From positions 2,728,001-2,792,000 of the forward strand of contig JAHRBC010000005.1 in assembly GCA_022702545.1 (NCBI GenBank): a stretch of DNA of 64,000 nt, given 5' to 3'. This DNA is from Phycomyces nitens. Taxonomy: Eukaryota; Mucoromycota; Mucoromycetes; Mucorales; Phycomycetaceae. Within the stretch, counting starts at the first letter, position 1. Every line of letters begins with the position of its first letter. This document shows, piece by piece, positions 50,042-62,184 of this stretch. Below the pieces are notes generated by a model. It was not told where the DNA came from. It ran no database searches and was given only the letters and a program-made list of their open reading frames with translations. The position numbers were made by a program, and so were the translations under genes.

Positions 50042-51823
50042 CTAGAAATTCATATTAAATTCAAAATGCTGATTGCTGCCTCCTCCAGGGAAGCCACCTC
50101 CCCCTCCGAATGGGAAACCGCCTTGGAAGTGTGCGAATGGATGCTGGCCATGGAACCCTTGTCCTCCTGCCTGCTGTTGGCTTTCAGGATCAAATGGATC
50201 ATTGCCATTGTCATATTGCTGGCGCATCTCATCATCACTCAGAACTTCGTAGGCCTGATTGATCTCAGCCATCTTCTTCTCTGCCTCTTCCTTTGACAAA
50301 TCACCACTGTACTTATCAGGATGCCATGAGTGAGCCAGTTTGCGATAAGCCTTTTTGATATCCCGTGAATTTGCATCCCGAGAAACATCCAAAATCTTGT
50401 AATAATCACGTCTTTTGCTTTGACGAAGCAATTGCTGTGTTCGCTGGAGTAACTGACGCACTTGGCCATTCTGTCCGCCTGTAATCTCATTTGCCTTTTC
50501 TAGATCCCTAGTCGCTGCCTCAAAGTCACGATCGTCCAAGTACATCTCACCACGCGCCAAGAGAGCCTCGAGGTGGTTCTCATCCAGGTCAAGAGTGGCT
50601 GAGCACCATTTGTCGATCTTCTTTGGGTCTTTGTTTTTTGGTTGCGAGTAGATCTTACAGGCCGTTTCATAGCCCTTGAGCATCAGTTTTCTAGGCATCT
50701 TTCCAACCGCCTTGAGTTCCTCTTCCATCAACTTGTCCTGAGCCTCAATTTCTGATATTATGCCTTTTTTGGAAGAAGTACCAACAAGTTTGTTGGAAGC
50801 AGTTACATATCGCTTGTGTTCCATATCCTTGTCAATGCTCGCCATTTCCTTTTCAATTCGCTTGATCAGACGGAACAGGGCCTTGCACTTTTTCTGTTCG
50901 GGATCATAGTGCAAACACTGTTTTGCATGGGTTAATGCAGACTGGGGTTCATAAAGTGAAAAAAAATTGATCTTTGAAAGCTTGACCAAGATCTCTGGAT
51001 CCGAGGGAGACAAAAAGGCAGCGCGTCTAAGAGTGATAAAGACACGACATGATAAATGTTATTATTTGTTGGTTTGGGTGTAAACAAAACAAAAAGTATA
51101 AATTAACATTTCTTACGTCAAATCACTTGCCGCCTCTTCAATGTCTCCTCTGGCAATATAACATTCTGCTCTGATTCGTCGAAGACGCAGATACTGAGGT
51201 GCTGTTGTCACTGCTTTGGAGACGTGGTCAATGCATTGTTCATACTCTCCCTTTTTTAGGGCCTGCTCTGCCTTTGACGTGTCTTGTTCTGCTGCCTTTA
51301 CGGAAGAAAGCTGCACATTTAAACAATAAAATGATTAATTATCAAGCATTGTTTACAATGCGATTGTTTACAACCCACCAAGTCTACAGCCTCTTTATCC
51401 ACAGGATGGGCCTTGAGATAGGTATTGAGATCAGTCTCGGCCAGTTGGAAATCACCCTCCTTTGCATAGATGCGAGCGCGCTGTATTAAGGCTGGATCAA
51501 AGTCAGGCTTGAGGTTCAAGATAGTGGTAAAGTCTTCGACAGCAGCACTCGTGCGTCCAAGAGAGAGATATGCCGTAGCTCTCTTGTAGTAGGTCCGATA
51601 GTTTTTGGGATCACTGCCTGTGGTTATGGTTAAGTGTCTTGTTCTAATGTGTGCTCAACTTACTTATGGCCGCATCAAAGCTAATCAAAGCATCGTTGAA
51701 CTGGCCGGTTGTGAGAAAGTTGTTGCCTTCATTCACGTATTCGCTTGCACTCTTTGAGGCCGAAATAGAGGCTGGCAACAAAAGAGGCAGTAGGCATGCT
51801 ATCAATAGACGGTGATGTCTCAT
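50042..51823 (-). CDS. DNAJC3/P58IPK-type ER co-chaperone (TPR + J domain)
   Basis: Minus-strand exons 51823-51664, 51617-51379, 51310-51117 and 51026-50042; 525 aa. It starts with a signal peptide ([20 protein letters not shown]). Tandem TPR units follow ([76 protein letters not shown]). A J domain at about 400-470 has the intact HPD ([10 protein letters not shown]), then a Gly/Phe-rich end ([15 protein letters not shown]). In animals DNAJC3 acts with BiP on misfolded proteins in the ER lumen. The same role is inferred here. No KDEL/HDEL tail is present. It shares a short divergent spacer with the TMEM18-like gene. Confidence 0.93.
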
Positions 51824-52013
51824 TGCTGGTTTGAATAAAAAGGAAAAAAAGACAGAACAAGAGAGAATGGCAGCTTTTGACTGGTCAAGATATTAAATTC
51901 AGGCAAGAAAATACAAAGGCGATTTATGTGGGGAAATCTTATTGGTCAAACAGAACAATAAAGCAGTCCCCATTATCTTGTTGATGCACAGACACCCTCT
52001 CCATTCTACACTA
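51824..52013. promoter_or_regulatory. Short divergent promoter (DNAJC3-like / TMEM18-like)
   Basis: Only 190 bp separate the two start codons, so both genes must be driven from overlapping upstream sequence. A CCTTTTTATT-type stretch lies beside the DNAJC3 start (on the plus strand AATAAAAAGG). No ER-stress element is evident by eye. Confidence 0.5.
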
Positions 52014-52747
52014 ATGTCACAAGACATCGTCCAAGGCATTCTCCAGCAAGTTCAGCAGGAACTAGAGAGAGCGACAAATAAGTCTTTGTATGCAGAATTC
52101 GGAGAATATACTTTGCAGTTTTTTAAATCGGTGAGGAATTGAAGCTATTGTTATGATCATTATTAAGAAGAAGTAGGTTGACTGGTCTCAATCTTGGCTC
52201 AAAGTGCTCGTTGGGTTCCATGTACTATGCATGGTGATGCCAATACTGTTGCGCAATCGCCACACACTTCTCTCCATTTACTTTTTTGCTATTTGTAAGT
52301 CTGATTTGTGTAATAAAGAGAGGGAGTGCATTGTATTGTTTCTTTTTTTTAAAAAAAAAAGTCCTAAATAAATTAAAAATGTCTTTTAAAGAAGTTGCAA
52401 ATGCGCGATAAATGTGCAATAAATATGAATTTATTATTAATATATTGCTATTATTTATTCATTTAGTGGGTTTGGCCGCTCTGACATCTCCCCTGAATTC
52501 ACTTGGGGCGGAGCACTGGCAGAAATTTGCTTCGGCGAATTACTTTGATCCCTCTGGGATGTTTATCGTAATCGTCTATGCCTTTCCCTTGTTGATCAAC
52601 GGGTTTTTTACACTGGTAACATAGCTAGACTCAATTAAATCAAAAATCTAAACTCCATCAAAAGTTCTTTATCCTCAGGGCAGCCATCCAAACCATGGTC
52701 CTGGTCAAGAGACAGTCTTTAAAGGCCACAAAGTCTCAATAGTCTAA
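52014..52747 (+). CDS. TMEM18-like membrane protein (apparent one-base frameshifts)
   Basis: Probable exons 52014-52130, 52177-52292, 52467-52615 and 52679-about 52747. Recognised from VDWSQSWLKVLVGFHVLC and, strongly, LGAEHWQKFASANYFDPSG followed by MFIVIVYAFPLLINGFF, which match the TMEM18 family of small nuclear-envelope/ER membrane proteins. The reading phases of exons 2 to 3 do not match as written: a T run of six at 52280-52285 would have to be five to join them. Exon 4 in the likely frame (MVLVKRQSLKATKSQ) also needs one base fewer in the GGG at 52678-52680. Either homopolymer sequencing errors or a decaying gene explains this. The literal splice would end in a different 22-residue tail. 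Confidence 0.65.
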
Positions 52748-53070
52748 TGTCAACTGTTAGCACACCTGGATCTCACTAATAAATCACAAACTAATTAGCT
52801 GATAATTGAACCCTAGTCCCTTTAGTTTAGTCAAGAGGGTGTAGAGACTATTTGTAATTTCGGTACGCTAATCTTGTCTCGTGTGTAAATATTGGTGTCC
52901 ACTTTCTGTGATACAACAGTTATTGCAAGCAGATTGACAGCGGCTGTATTTTAGCTAAATTAAGATGTAAAATAAATAAATAGAGAGTATATAAATATGC
53001 CTAAAAACAGGTTATAGATTTACTCAACACATCCTTACCTTTACCTTTACCTCCTCCTCCTTCATCAAAA
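52748..53070. promoter_or_regulatory. Intergenic region upstream of the CAP-protein gene
   Basis: About 320 bp. It has a TATA-like TATAAATA (52990) and a C+T-rich repeat (CCTTTACCTTTACCTCCTCC) just before the ATG, typical of a strongly expressed fungal gene. Confidence 0.5.
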
Positions 53071-53649
53071 ATGGTTTCCTTCACCACCCTTTCCCTTCCT
53101 TTTGCCCTCGTTTTGGCTGCTGCCACCCAATTGGCCTCTGCTGCCCCCACAAAACCCAACTACAAGGCCCATTCCGCCGAAGTTCTCAAGGCTCATAACA
53201 AGCTCCGTGCAAAGCATGGTGCTCCTGCCCTCAAGTGGAGCACTACTTTGGCCAAGTACGCCCAAGAATGGACCAACAAGTGCGAGTTCCAGCACAGTCA
53301 GGTACGAGTATATTCACAATTTCTACAGCCAGAAATCCTAACATTTTATGTCTAGGGACCATACGGAGAGAACCTTGCCATGGGCTACTCTAGTTTCACA
53401 AAGGCCATCAATGGCTGGTACAATGAAGAGTCTTCCTACGACTACAATAACCCTGGCTTCGGTATGAAGACTGGCCACTTTACTCAGGTTGTCTGGAAGG
53501 CAACTACCGAAGTTGGATGCGGTGTAGCCACCTGTGCCAACCAGGGCAACGCCAGACTTTATGTTTGCTCTTACCGCGAGCCCGGAAACATGGTCGGTGA
53601 CAACGGCATCTACTTTACCAAGAATGTCCTTCCTCTCGTCAAGAAATAG
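53071..53649 (+). CDS. Secreted CAP/SCP/PR-1-like protein
   Basis: Exons 53071-53301 and 53356-53649; 174 aa. Signal peptide to about residue 24 (LVLAAATQLASA). The CAP domain is complete: AHNKLRAKHGAPALKW, ENLAMGYSS, the CAP1 signature GHFTQVVWKATTEVGCG and the CAP2-like YVCSYREPGNMVG. Four domain cysteines are available for disulphides. In yeast, Pry proteins of this family bind and export sterols and fatty acids; the same may hold here but is not shown by sequence. There is no C-terminal anchor, so it is probably secreted free. Confidence 0.93.
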
Positions 53650-54739
53650 GCAGGGCCTATTTAACTAATATAATTAGTTTTTTATTATTCATAAGACAAA
53701 CCAAATAAATAAAAAAAAGATATATTATGTATTCTGTAAAACATAATAATAGTAATAATAATGAATATACCGATTTGTCAATTCTGCAAAAAATTTAAAA
53801 CCCAAAGACAAGGTGTAAATTGGATTGATGCAGATCTTTAATATAAACTGTATATAAAAGCTTTGAATTTGATGTAACATATCGGCTCAATATAGCTTTG
53901 CAGTGCATCATTTAAACTTTAAAGTAGGACAAGTATACCTCTTTGGATCAATTGGTTTTTTTACAGAAATTTACAAAGACGATTTTTCTTTTGTCTAGAG
54001 TCTGATGTCTATACATTTGATGATTACCGAAAAAATGGGATACAGATCACGGAACTTGCCAATACCATTCAATCCAAGCATTCTTTGGCTCTGAAAATAA
54101 AGGAACAGTGATGTATTTACCCAAGTCTAATATTGACAATGTTTGATTCTATTATCAATATAAAACAATCTCCGGTTCAGGACAGGTGTATTTTTGCTAG
54201 TAATACTAGTGACAGAATAAAAGCGATAATAGTTTTTGTGAAAGGTGAAATATAGTACAATGTCATGTCTATTCTCTTGGTTGCAAACAGTATTGTCATT
54301 ATAAAAGTACACCAAAGTAACATATTTTGAAATTACCTGCATATCATGGCCAACTATATCCTAAATATAAAGAGAAAATGACATGTTCATCGAAACATAT
54401 TACTCGGAAAAATTATATGGAGCTGAAGCTTATACCAGCAAATAGACATTTTTCTCATTCAGAAAAACCAATACAGAATCATTGCAAAGAATCCATTCTG
54501 ACAATCTTGGTGGTGATTAAATCAGCAATATTTCCAGCTTTCTTTAAATGATCTACAACTATTAAAACAATGAGTGAGTGTAAGCCATGTAACAAGGAGT
54601 AAATAAAAGACATGTCTTTACATTGATCTTATTCTTGATATATAAAAGCAATCGATCTAGGAATCTATAATCATAAAATATATATAATAAAACCAAGAGA
54701 TTTGTTTAATATATGATAGGTCCATATTTATACTTTTTT
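53650..54739. other. AT-rich intergenic region
   Basis: About 1.1 kb with an (AAT)n patch (53745-53762). Short frames only, none recognised. Confidence 0.5.
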
Positions 54740-54744
54740 AAAGC

Positions 54745-54945
54745 TATTGTATTATTAATAGAGAGGCGATACTTTCATGTACTCGCTTATACCTATCCAC
54801 TCTTTGGTCAGAGCCGCTATAAACTGCTTTAGCACTGTAGATTGGTTTAACCTTGAACACATATTACCATTCAATCTATTCCAGATGGCTTCAATTGGAC
54901 TCGGATCAGAACTTTATGATGGCCAGTAAAAATACATTTCAAGTT
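54745..54945 (-). pseudogene. Tc1-type transposase relic (C-terminal part)
   Basis: The minus strand reads WPS, a stop, then SSDPSPIEAIWNRLNGN and IAALTKEWIGISEYM, the end of a Tc1-type DDE transposase around the (S/D)PNPIE acidic block. Stops break it. Minus-strand sequence up to about 55450 may be more of the same gene, but I cannot align it confidently. Confidence 0.6.
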
Positions 54946-55812
54946 CGCCTTTATATCTTGACATTGAATTTATATGTGGCATGGAAAATGAAAATGAAAC
55001 TACAATTATATCAGCAAGTATTATAAAGAATTAACAATCTCAATGATTCATATAGCTACATTGTATATGAAATGAATAATTTACTTCTTCTTTTTTTATA
55101 TAAATGGTTTTCTCTGGATATTTAATAAGCTTTTCTACTAGTAACTATATATCATTTGAATTATACCAACAAAAAACATTTGTGAAAATATGATCAATTG
55201 CATCTACTTTTGCTTAGCCTTGTTCGAGTCTTTATTTTATTCCCTTGTTGCTTACATGGATCTACCTTGATATAGAATTTCCTATTTCTCTGACCATTCT
55301 CCAGTTACTTTCTCTATTATCCTAATAATGAATTTTTCATCTCGTGCGTTTGATTCGAGTGAGCAGCCTTCAAACTGATATTGTATTCAAGATTCTAAAT
55401 GGGTTTTATAGAAAAAAACAAGAGTGATAAATGGTCGTAGAGTCATTGTTCCCTTTATTTTTTTTGTTTTTTGCTGGTGATAGTTCAAAGTTTGTTGGGC
55501 GTTGTTACTGACAGAATATTGATTCAGTAGATTGTGTTCATTAAAGAAATCTCAATGTGAGTCTACTACATTACAACCAAACGCTTTTTTTTGAAAGACT
55601 TAAAATGTAGTAGAAGTAGCAGCAGAAAAAGGAAAGAGGAATGGATTAGTATGAGACTTGGTGATTAGCTACAGATGTAAATAATATATTATTATCTTGG
55701 GTGAAGGGCACGTTATTTTGGTAAAGTGCCTAGCAGATACTAAAGATCCTATTACCATAAAAGCCGAGCCAAGAATTTCACGTATCTCTTAATTTTATAT
55801 ACCGTGTAATTA
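54946..55812. other. AT-rich region, possibly further transposase remnants
   Basis: About 870 bp without a supported gene. A decayed minus-strand frame around 55200-55450 (GEWSEK...EILYQGRSM) may be the upstream part of the adjacent Tc1 relic. Confidence 0.3.
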
Positions 55813-56064
55813 CTGGTGTATGGCTCAGTTGGTTAAGGCGTTGGATTTGCAAGACTGAGGTTCGAAACTCGGTCTCGGAAACTGGAGATTCAATTTCTTA
55901 GTTGTTTGGGCTTCACACTAGGGAAGTACCTGATATTTCTTGGGATCAGTGTTCAATCCGGGGCTCTGGATTGATCTTCTGGTTCCAAGGTCTCAGCTTG
56001 GATTTTGGCGGCCGCAAAGATTCCAATCTACTAACATGTTAGTAGAGTACTGTTATTTTTTTTT
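55813..56064 (+). repeat. tRNA-derived SINE candidate
   Basis: The head resembles a tRNA with RNA polymerase III promoter boxes: A box TGGCTCAGTTGG (55821-55832) and B box GGTTCGAAACTC (55859-55870), about 26 nt apart. The anticodon stem does not pair well, so it is not a functional tRNA. A body of about 150 bp unrelated to tRNA follows, then an 18-bp perfect palindrome (CTACTAACATGTTAGTAG, 56028-56045) and a T run (about 56055-56063) suited to Pol III termination. Only one copy is seen in the window. Confidence 0.55.
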
Positions 56065-57352
56065 AAATTTTACTTTTTATTTATTGCAAATACATTGATA
56101 CACAAGCTCTGCAATAGATCTCAATAGATATAGTAACAAGTAGTCATTATACGACAGGGATTTTTATTACAATGGAATTTAAATAATAATATATAAACAA
56201 CTATAGTATTTCTTGCTTTAATAATTGGCATCTTTAAGTGTTCCTATTTCACTTGAGTAACACATCCAAATAACTTGGTTGTGTATTTAAAGCTACATAT
56301 TTTCGTACTTTTATAATTCTCGGTAGTTATAGACTCTCTCAGGACCTAATTTTCTTTCTAAATATATTTTAATATAAATGTTGTGTTTTAGGGTAATAAA
56401 ACAATGATAAAATAGAAAATAACAGTATTTATTTACTTTTAATATACAAGCCATCAAATGTATTGGCATCAACTAGACCCATACTGCCTCTAAAATACTC
56501 GTCATAAATGCATCTCTCTCTCTCCATCCTTTGCATTTGATGCCAATTGCTCATTCCAATGCAGACCATCTTGTCATTTCTAATCTCATTTCAATAAAAA
56601 ATCTGGAATCGCACTTTCCACACTCTAGTACAAGATATCTGCTTTTCTTCTATTTGTCTGGGATTTTATGTATGAACTGGCTCTTTCTTGTCCAGCAACC
56701 TCTTGCTCATCAACAAGTGCACGGACCACTCTAAAGTAACGCAAAAATCAAAAATCAGCATTCTTGTACTCTATCTTTAAGGTTGGTTGATCGTCCTAAA
56801 TCAGCTCTCTTTCATTCTTTTGTTGCTTTGATCCTCTTTACACTTTCTAACAAAATATCAATCTTCTCGCCTAATACCGATTATTCCCATCAGTATAAAA
56901 TCTGACCAATAGAAATGGTCATATACACCATGCCCACCAGCAACATGGATGAATGCAGTAAAGAAAGTGATAGGCGTCATATTCCTTCCCACAGCTTTGT
57001 TACACACACCAGAATAATGGTATTTTCTTATAAATACATTCATTTTGATTGCCTTTCTTCTTTTCTTTCTCTTTCTCGCACTCTACGGTTTGTGCCCCCA
57101 AAGTACCATACTTCCTCAAAATTTACACGACCAGTAGTCCATCTATTCCATCTCACGTTGCCTTTTGACCCATCTTTGACATCCATGCGTCATTTTTCAT
57201 TTGTGAGTGTGTTTGACACGTATCCATCCACTGATATCCATCCACCATGTCAAGGTAGTCTACAGTCATCAATCAAACCATTTTGACACCACTGCCTGCC
57301 GCTCATACCAGTATCCGCTACCGGTCACCGATCAATGCAACTCTTGGCTCCC
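56065..57352. other. Intergenic region before the minisatellite
   Basis: About 1.3 kb. Frames at 56531-56734 and 56915-57286 have no recognisable domain. The right half is C+T-rich on the plus strand. Confidence 0.4.
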
Positions 57353-58208
57353 CAGTTTTGACTCTCCAGTTTTGACACCCCAGTTTTGACTTCCCAGTTT
57401 TGGTTCTTCAGTTTTGGCCCCCCAGTTTTTGCTCCCCAGTTTTTGCTTTCCAGTTTTTGCTTTCCAGTTTTTGCTCTTCAGTTTTTGCTCTTCAGTTTTG
57501 ACACCCCAGTTTTTGCTCTTCAGTTTTGGTCCTTCAGTTTTGGTCCTTCAGTTTTGGCTTCCCAGTTTTTGCTCTTCAGTTTTGACTCCCCAGTTTTGAC
57601 TTCTCAGTTTTGACTTCTCAGTTTTTGCTTTCCAGTTTTGACACCCCAGTTTTGACACCCCAGTTTTGACTTCCCAGTTTTGGTTCTTCAGTTTTGGCTC
57701 CCCAGTTTTTGCTTTCCAGTTTTTGCTTTCCAGTTTTTGCTTTCCAGTTTTGACTCTCTAGTTTTGGCTCTTCAGTTTTGGCTCTTCAGTTTTGACACCC
57801 CAGTTTTTGCTCTTCAGTTTTGGCTTCCCAGTTTTTGCTCTTCAGTTTTGACTCGCCAGTTTTGACTCGCCAGTTTTGACTCGCCAGTTTTGACTTCTCA
57901 GTTTTTGACTTCTCAGTTTTGACTTCTCAGTTTTTGCTTTCCAGTTTTTGCTTTCCAGTTTTGACTCCCCAGTTTTGACTCCCAAGTTTTGGCTTCTCAG
58001 TTTTTGCTTTCCAGTTTTTGCTTTCCAGTTTTGACTCCCCAGTTTTGACTCCCAAGTTTTGGCTTCTCAGTTTTTGCTTTCCAGTTTTTGCTTTCCAGTT
58101 TTGACTCCCCAGTTTTGGCTTCTCAGTTTTGAATTCCCAGATTTTGCTTTCCAGTCTTTGCTTTCCAGTTTCTGTTTTCACGTTTTTGCTTTCATGTTTT
58201 TGCTTTCT
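57353..58208. repeat. Minisatellite of ~14-bp units
   Basis: About 60 tandem copies of a unit close to CAGTTTTGACTCCC / CAGTTTTTGCTTTC (14 bp, occasionally 15). Variant positions are a T run of four or five and the three to four bases before CAG. Several variants recur in blocks, and near 57950-58110 a higher-order repeat of several units is visible. Because 14 is not a multiple of three, open frames through it on both strands are by-products. Confidence 0.95.
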
Positions 58209-60514
58209 GTATTATTAACAGTTTTGTAGATACTCCAGAGCCGACGGTCATGAATTAGGTAAGTGCTAGTATTATTATGAACGTTTTCCCTTTGCGCTCT
58301 CATCTTGGTCTTCTTCTTTTTCAGAAAAGGCTCACAGGACACAGTGGTTCCAGGTAATATCAAGTATATCCAGGTCCAGGTCCAGGTCCAGGTCCAGAGA
58401 CAAGGAATTCCGATTATACCAGACTTGGCAGCCCAACTCTCAACTTCATTTTTGATACCCCAGACGATACCCAGGAAATGGTCGACCGGAACAAGCTTTT
58501 TTTAGGATGGAAATGGTTTATACTCTAGTCATCAATAGTTCATTATCCCCCAATATATAATTTGTACTATAAAACATTAGCTGCAAATAAATGACTAAAT
58601 ATGAATAATTATAAATTAATGTGAACGATTAAACAGATCGTATGTTGATAATAAATACTTTTTTTTGTAAATATAATAAATTGTTATTTCTTGTAATAAA
58701 AGCTAAAATAAAATAAAAACTGTATCTGATTTGAACGCTTATACCTCAATTATAGTACGTGAGTCAAATACTACTTTACATAATATTTACAAACCATTTT
58801 TTTTCTTGGATAGATATCTCTATCTTATCATAGTCAAACTGTCTGCTAATTTTAATGTTAAAGGATAAATACAAAAGCAAATAAGCACTGCGAGAGTACT
58901 AGGTCGTAAGATAATAACAATATGCCAGTTAGTCTAACCTTTATGTAGGTGAGTTGAGTGTGTGCTATACACACCACAGTGGAATGAAATACAGACTTCA
59001 CAGCCGATCTCTGACTACTACTTACTAGTGACCCTGGTAGGTTAACATTCCAAGAAAAGCTACACATCTGGCTCACATACATGTCCAACTACTACAGCTC
59101 TAATAGACTATTACACAATGGATACTAGAGTACAAAGAAACAAGAATAATAACTATATAAACAGTCAGAATATTCTTTCTTCAATAAATAACACTCTCAC
59201 AGTATCTATAAGTTCTCAACCCCTAATTACCACAATGACGCTAATCTAGATTGGCCAATGAGATATTTTGTTATTACTGATATTGACACATGGTGGGTTG
59301 GTTATATAGTATAAATGTCCAACTCAGTGACAAGAAAATAGATACGGGTAGAAAGACAATTTTAATAAAGAACAGATTAAGAGACTATTTAACTACTTCG
59401 GGGCATTTCTACAGATACATCACTACTTCCAAGTTCACTGCGATGAGCGATACAACAAACACCGGTGAATAAAATAAACCGTGTCAGGTCCATTACATAG
59501 TTAATAAATGCTTTGATTATATTATATATTTCTAGATAAATGTAAAGACCTGCACTTAATTTACACTTTATTCCAGAGTTTACAATTGCCAACATTTTTC
59601 TAGTAATCCTGTAATTTGTCTTTATATTTTATCCCATTATCCTAGGAACAGATCGCTTTATTTTGATTTCGACAAAATAATAATACGATAGTCTCAAGTC
59701 CATATAGTAGATATCATGTCATTAATTGCTTCATTGGCTACAATCTACAACCAGAAATGTTACAATATAAAACACATACAGTCACGACCACTTCGATCCC
59801 GTGCAGTTGATAAATAGTGATAATTCAAAAATGCACAGTTTATTTTCAATAATCATATATTTCATGAATAGATTTTCTAAAATTCTCAAACTCTTTAAAA
59901 GTAAGGTTTAATGTATATATTTTAATAATATTTGTAAGAGAAAGATATTCTATTAATTGGTAGTACCACAACAGACATCAATTAAAGCTTGGTATCTTCT
60001 CCACATATTGTCAATCAAACGTCTTGAACACTCGAGGCGTAACTTCACACATTCATCTTGTAAAGCTGACACGTGTTGGGATTGTTGTATAGTGTATTTG
60101 TCCAAGAACTATGTATGTGTATTTAAATCAAAGTATTCTCATCTAACAATATGTAGCAACAGTGGCAAATAGTATTGCTCTTCAGGAAAGAATATTAAAG
60201 ATTATATGACTTCTTTTACAAAGAAAAAATAAAAGTAGAAATGTTCGTTCTTTATTTAATTTTAACTTCTTGACTATTTATTTGAAAATTTAAAAGATGG
60301 ATTGCTAATTATATTTGAATAAGAGTAAGTATAATGTCAGGTTGTTTTGGAAGAGGGGTGGTGTGGATTCAGAAAAGAAAAGAGGAAGTGACTTCGGGAA
60401 AGATGATAATTGTAAAGGAGGTGACTTTGGGAAGGTTCTTGAGAAAAGAAAAATGTGAACTTGTGGTGGAAAACGGACGACAAGACAAACATATGCTTGA
60501 CAAGGCCACCTTCA
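58209..60514. other. Repeat-flanking AT-rich region
   Basis: About 2.3 kb. It contains a short CCAGGT hexamer array (about 58368-58396). A TATATAAAC plus AATAAATAA arrangement at 59153-59190 resembles the R/U5 part of an LTR but has no partner or primer-binding site. A basic 61-codon frame lies at 60334-60519. No supported gene. Confidence 0.35.
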
Positions 60515-61300
60515 AATAAGCCAGGTCATTAATAGGGACCACCCTCTTCTCAGCTAGCAGCTCTAGAGAATTTTAGATGTGCTCGATTGGGTTCAGATCA
60601 AGGCTTAGAGCTGACTAATACTCAAATCCCTGATCTGATGAGTCTCTTTCCACCATCGAGCATATCTATTCGTACGGAAAGTGGTACAATCCTCCTAAAA
60701 GGCAGAATTTTTCTCATCATTTTTGGTAGCCTTGTTAAGTCATGGATAAAATAATTCTGTCCGTATGTTGATGTATGCGTATTGATTAACTTTTGCAGTG
60801 TCTAAGATCATTAACGGGCAAAATCCTCTTCCACAAAAGAAGCCTCAAACCATAAGTTCATCACCATCACGTCACACTGTCAATATTAGATTATTTCTTT
60901 TTACATTTCTCCAACTTTTCTGAACACGCGTGTAGCAGCATCGTTTTTGTTCAAGTGAAAATGGGATTCATCTGACTACAATACACTATAACATTATTTG
61001 CTTGACTAGTTAACCTTTTCCTTGGCCCAGCAAAGCCTGGGTTACTCGTGCTTTTGTGCGAGGCTAGACTTATGTGTTGCAACACAGAATCTGAAGTCAA
61101 GTTGCTTGACTTAGTCAATAATACTATTTCTGTACAAATTAACATCCATGACAGTCATCTATAATCTGAGCTGATTATAGGCCGTGAATGGATCCTCCTG
61201 TATAATTCTTTCAAGGTGTTTGGTTGTCTTCTCATCCACTTTTTTGGGGTTTCCATGTAATTTTCCAGGTAATGGACATTCGTGTTGTCCAATGTGCTAA
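60515..61300 (-). pseudogene. Tc1-type transposase relic (most of the gene)
   Basis: Minus strand, in shifting frames. The order is: TTKHLERIIQEDPFTAYNQL (second HTH); SDESHFHLNKNDAATRVF (first catalytic Asp block); EDCTTFRTNRYARWW (region of the second Asp); LSLDLNPIEHI (third acidic block). Stops and frame shifts show it is inactive. The order and motifs are those of Tc1-like transposases. No terminal repeats identified. Confidence 0.75.
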
Positions 61301-62184
61301 AAAAGGAACATGGAGACCTATTATATCATAGTCCTACTTGGAATCCAACGCTTTGAGATGAGCAATTATTTCAATAAATATCAATTTTTTTTTTAAAAAA
61401 TGCTTATATGTTTTATAATCATAAATCACCGTTTTTAAGGTCATATATAAAATGGCTTCTTTTTGTAAGAATAATCTATGGTACCCAGCAACTTTCTTTT
61501 GTATGTGCATAGTATACAATGGTAGGCTAGATTGATAAAACAAATATTCTTGTATCGATTCACCAATATACATATCAATCTTTAGAAATATTTGATGAAA
61601 TCTACTGGAATTTTCTCGTCCAAATATTGTTGCTCATAACTACAATTTCTACAAAAAGGCAACAAGATGAGGAGCAGCTCGGGCTTAGCAGACTCATAAC
61701 GACATGATGTTTAGTGAAAACATTCAAAAAGAATAAATACCATGTATAGAATAATTATATACATGTACATATTTTATCAGCATCTTTAAACCTTTGTATT
61801 AAAGCCACCGTTCTATTATACAAACAATTTTTATCGAATTTACCAGACGGAACTCGATAAAATACTAAACCAAAAAAAAATGTGATTTATACTAGGATAT
61901 CTCTCTTTCTGTACTTTATACTTTTGTGTAATATTTAACAGTTTACTTGAATAGGTTTCAATTGCTTAGTAAAACAAAACAAATGATGCCTTATTGTGAT
62001 TTTTTTGATCAGGTTCGTAAAACGTTTCATTCCAAGGCTTTTTTTGTTCAACGAGTACCCATATTATGTGCTTTTATAGTAATTTTTATTTACATAGGAC
62101 AAGATTGAGAGTACAAAGCAAACAAAATCTAATACAGAATCATTTGGCCAAGTAGATGGCTGACTATTTAATGGCACAGAAGAA
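61301..62184. other. AT-rich region upstream of the Kelch gene
   Basis: About 880 bp, AT-rich with long A and T runs (61387-61400, 61872-61880). No supported gene; presumably holds the promoter of the following gene. Confidence 0.5.

Noticed and set aside
55815..55890. Functional tRNA-Ala (TGC anticodon)
   Set aside because: A and B boxes are good, but the anticodon stem and acceptor ends do not pair. A SINE head or tRNA relic is more likely.
57386..57613. Open frames through the minisatellite on both strands
   Set aside because: They result from a stop-poor 14-bp repeat. The peptides are periodic by-products with no support.
58856..59235. Ty1/copia-type solo LTR
   Set aside because: TATA-like and AATAAA-like signals are suggestively spaced, but there are no clear TG...CA ends, no primer-binding site, no partner repeat and no gag frame beyond a few codons.
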